From positions 1 through 64,000 of the forward strand of contig CALKBI010000006.1 in NCBI GenBank assembly GCA_937990185.1: 64,000 bases of DNA, given 5' to 3'. Numbering within the stretch: position 1 is the stretch's first letter; every line of letters starts with the position of its first letter. Made by a program: the position numbers and the translations under genes. The notes under the pieces are model-generated. The model was not told where the DNA came from and ran no database searches. It worked only from the letters and a program-made list of their open reading frames with translations. Shown piece by piece: positions 62,526-64,000 of this stretch. This DNA comes from an uncultured Neomegalonema sp. (lineage in GTDB: Bacteria; Pseudomonadota; Alphaproteobacteria; Rhodobacterales; Rhodobacteraceae).

Positions 62526-64000
62526 ATGACCGAAGTGAAAAAAGACCGTCCTTGGTTGATGCGGACGTATGCCGGGCATTCGACGGCGAGTGCTTCTAAT
62601 GCGCTTTACAAGACGAACTTGTCCAAAGGGCAGACGGGTCTTTCGGTGGCTTTCGATTTGCCCACGCAAACCGGATACGATTCGGATGACATTCTAGCGC
62701 GAGGTGAAGTCGGCAAAGTCGGTGTGCCGGTTGCTCACCTTGGCGATATGCGCACGCTGTTCGATGGCATTCCGCTGGAGCAGATGAATACCTCGATGAC
62801 GATTAATGCGACCGCTGGCTGGTTGCTCGCGCTTTATGTCGCTGTGGCCGAGGAACAAGGTGCGGATGTCTCGAAACTGCAAGGCACAGTGCAGAACGAT
62901 ATTATTAAAGAATATCTGTCGCGGGGAACCTATGTGTTTCCGCCCGAGCCTTCATTGCGCCTGATTACCGATGTTGCGGCCTATACGTATTCTGCCGTGC
63001 CGAAATGGAATCCGATGAATGTCTGTTCCTATCACTTGCAGGAGGCGGGTGCGACGCCGGAGCAAGAGCTTGCCTATGCGCTGGCAACGGCAACGGCTGT
63101 TCTTGATGGCATGAAAGCGCGCGATGATGTTGATCCGGCGGATTTTCCGGGCATCGTTGCGCGGATTTCTTTCTTTGTGAATGCGGGCATCCGGTTTGTC
63201 ACCGAGATGTGCAAGATGCGCGCGTTTGTTGATCTTTGGGACGAAATCACCAGTGAACGCTACGGAGTTGAAGACCCTAAGCAGCGCCGTTTTCGCTATG
63301 GCGTGCAGGTCAATAGCCTCGGCCTAACCGAGCAACAGCCGGAGAATAATCCGTACCGGATTTTGCTGGAAATGCTCGCTGTTACGATGAGCAAAAATGC
63401 CCGTGCGCGCGCCGTGCAATTGCCCGCATGGAACGAAGCGTTGGGCTTGCCGCGCCCTTGGGATCAGCAATGGTCGCTTCGGATGCAGCAAGTGCTCGCC
63501 TATGAGACGGATTTGCTGGAATACGATGATCTGTTTGATGGCAATCCGGCGGTGGAACGCAAGGTCGAGGCTTTGAAAGCTGGCGCGCGTGAAGAACTGG
63601 CCAAGATTGACGAGATGGGCGGCGCGATGGCTTCCATCGATTATATGAAGCGCCAACTCGTTGAGGCTAACTCCGAGAGGGTCGCACGAATTGAACGCGG
63701 TGAACAAACTGTCATCGGCGTCAACAAATTCAAAGAAACCGAGCCGTCGCCTTTGACGGCTGGCGGTGGAGATATTCTCGTTGTCGATCCTGCGATGGAG
63801 CAAGATCAGATTGACCGCTTGAATGCGTGGCGGGACGGGCGCGGCGATGTGTCTGCTGCGCTGGCAGAGCTAAAATCGGCTGCGCAAGAAGGGCGGAATA
63901 TCATGCCTGCGTCGATTGCTGCTGCAAAAGCCGGAGTGACCACGGGCGAATGGGGCCGTGTGATGCGCGAGGTCTTCGGAGAGTACCGCGCACCGACGGG
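62526..64000 (+). CDS. ecm: Ethylmalonyl-CoA mutase, 3'-truncated by the window
   Basis: This B12-dependent enzyme converts (2R)-ethylmalonyl-CoA to (2S)-methylsuccinyl-CoA in the ethylmalonyl-CoA pathway for acetyl-CoA assimilation. The visible 491 residues are the mutase barrel: RTYAGHSTASASNALYKTNL, VAFDLPTQTGYDSDD, GDMRTLFDGIPLEQMNTSMT. These features are of the MeaA/Ecm branch, not methylmalonyl-CoA mutase. The frame is open to the window end; the C-terminal B12-binding domain lies beyond. The ATG at 62526 has weak ribosome-site support. Confidence 0.9.
   Translation, partial: MTEVKKDRPWLMRTYAGHSTASASNALYKTNLSKGQTGLSVAFDLPTQTGYDSDDILARGEVGKVGVPVAHLGDMRTLFDGIPLEQMNTSMTINATAGWLLALYVAVAEEQGADVSKLQGTVQNDIIKEYLSRGTYVFPPEPSLRLITDVAAYTYSAVPKWNPMNVCSYHLQEAGATPEQELAYALATATAVLDGMKARDDVDPADFPGIVARISFFVNAGIRFVTEMCKMRAFVDLWDEITSERYGVEDPKQRRFRYGVQVNSLGLTEQQPENNPYRILLEMLAVTMSKNARARAVQLPAWNEALGLPRPWDQQWSLRMQQVLAYETDLLEYDDLFDGNPAVERKVEALKAGAREELAKIDEMGGAMASIDYMKRQLVEANSERVARIERGEQTVIGVNKFKETEPSPLTAGGGDILVVDPAMEQDQIDRLNAWRDGRGDVSAALAELKSAAQEGRNIMPASIAAAKAGVTTGEWGRVMREVFGEYRAPT

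Noticed and set aside
1-64000. Mobile elements, prophage genes and CRISPR arrays
   Set aside because: I saw no transposase, integrase, phage structural gene, terminal repeat or regularly spaced direct repeat; the only tandem repeats are inside the gene at 51238.

Overview
The window reads as an ordinary chromosomal stretch from a free-living, probably marine alphaproteobacterium of moderate GC. Evidence for this: a twin-arginine-exported peptide-type ABC binding protein, a DUF4167 protein, the lptF-lptG-lptD-surA-pdxA-ksgA series, pepA next to holC, ethylmalonyl-CoA mutase, and a CtrA-type TTAA-N7-TTAA site. The Hyphomonadales/Caulobacterales neighbourhood is my best guess and is inference. 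I see no insertion sequence, prophage, integrase, CRISPR array or rRNA operon. About 52 protein genes (two cut by the window edges) and one tRNA-Ser are supported.

Region by region. 0-5 kb: the 3' end of an unknown coiled-coil protein, then a PpiD-like chaperone followed by trpE on the minus strand. 5-13 kb: a DUF5939 protein with a degenerate class III cyclase domain, then a four-gene peptide-type ABC operon (binding protein, two permeases, fused double ATPase) with an intrinsic terminator after the binding-protein gene. 13-25 kb: tspO, a cytochrome c, panC-panB, a D-2-hydroxyacid dehydrogenase, a PBP4-type carboxypeptidase lipoprotein, two MFS transporters around a saccharopine-dehydrogenase/DUF4166 protein, and an overlapping acyltransferase/SGNH-esterase pair. 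25-35 kb: a GlcD-type flavoprotein, a GbsR-regulated RND pump operon with a clear 28-bp operator, a membrane-anchored GIY-YIG-like protein, an SH3b protein, and a family-4-like uracil-DNA glycosylase overlapping moaB.

35-45 kb: tRNA-Ser(CGA), holC-pepA, and the outer-membrane biogenesis run lptF-lptG-lptD-surA-pdxA-ksgA. Most of its junctions overlap or nearly touch, which suggests co-transcription. LptF/G and LptD deliver lipopolysaccharide to the surface and SurA chaperones outer-membrane proteins. 45-51 kb: a DUF4167 protein with an AT-hook-like tail, prfA-prmC (release factor 1 and its methylase), a lipoprotein hydrolase translated from inside the end of a second uracil-DNA glycosylase gene, and nhaA. 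51-64 kb: a repetitive 529-residue protein, hrpB, glutamate dehydrogenase, GST, orphan phnN, a TPR protein, a flavin alpha-hydroxyacid oxidase, GNAT, pncB and the start of ethylmalonyl-CoA mutase.

The most unusual item is the repetitive protein at 51238-52827. It carries three copies of a TT-x4-EE motif (TTLSIGEE, TTLAIGEE, TTLALGEE), which is the core signature of plesiocin-type graspetides (ester-crosslinked RiPPs). No ATP-grasp ligase lies in the window, so the assignment is a hypothesis. Also notable are the degenerate cyclase, the GbsR operator overlapping a possible -35 box, an RND pump with a 122-residue cytoplasmic tail, and a DppC-type permease enlarged by extra hydrophobic segments.
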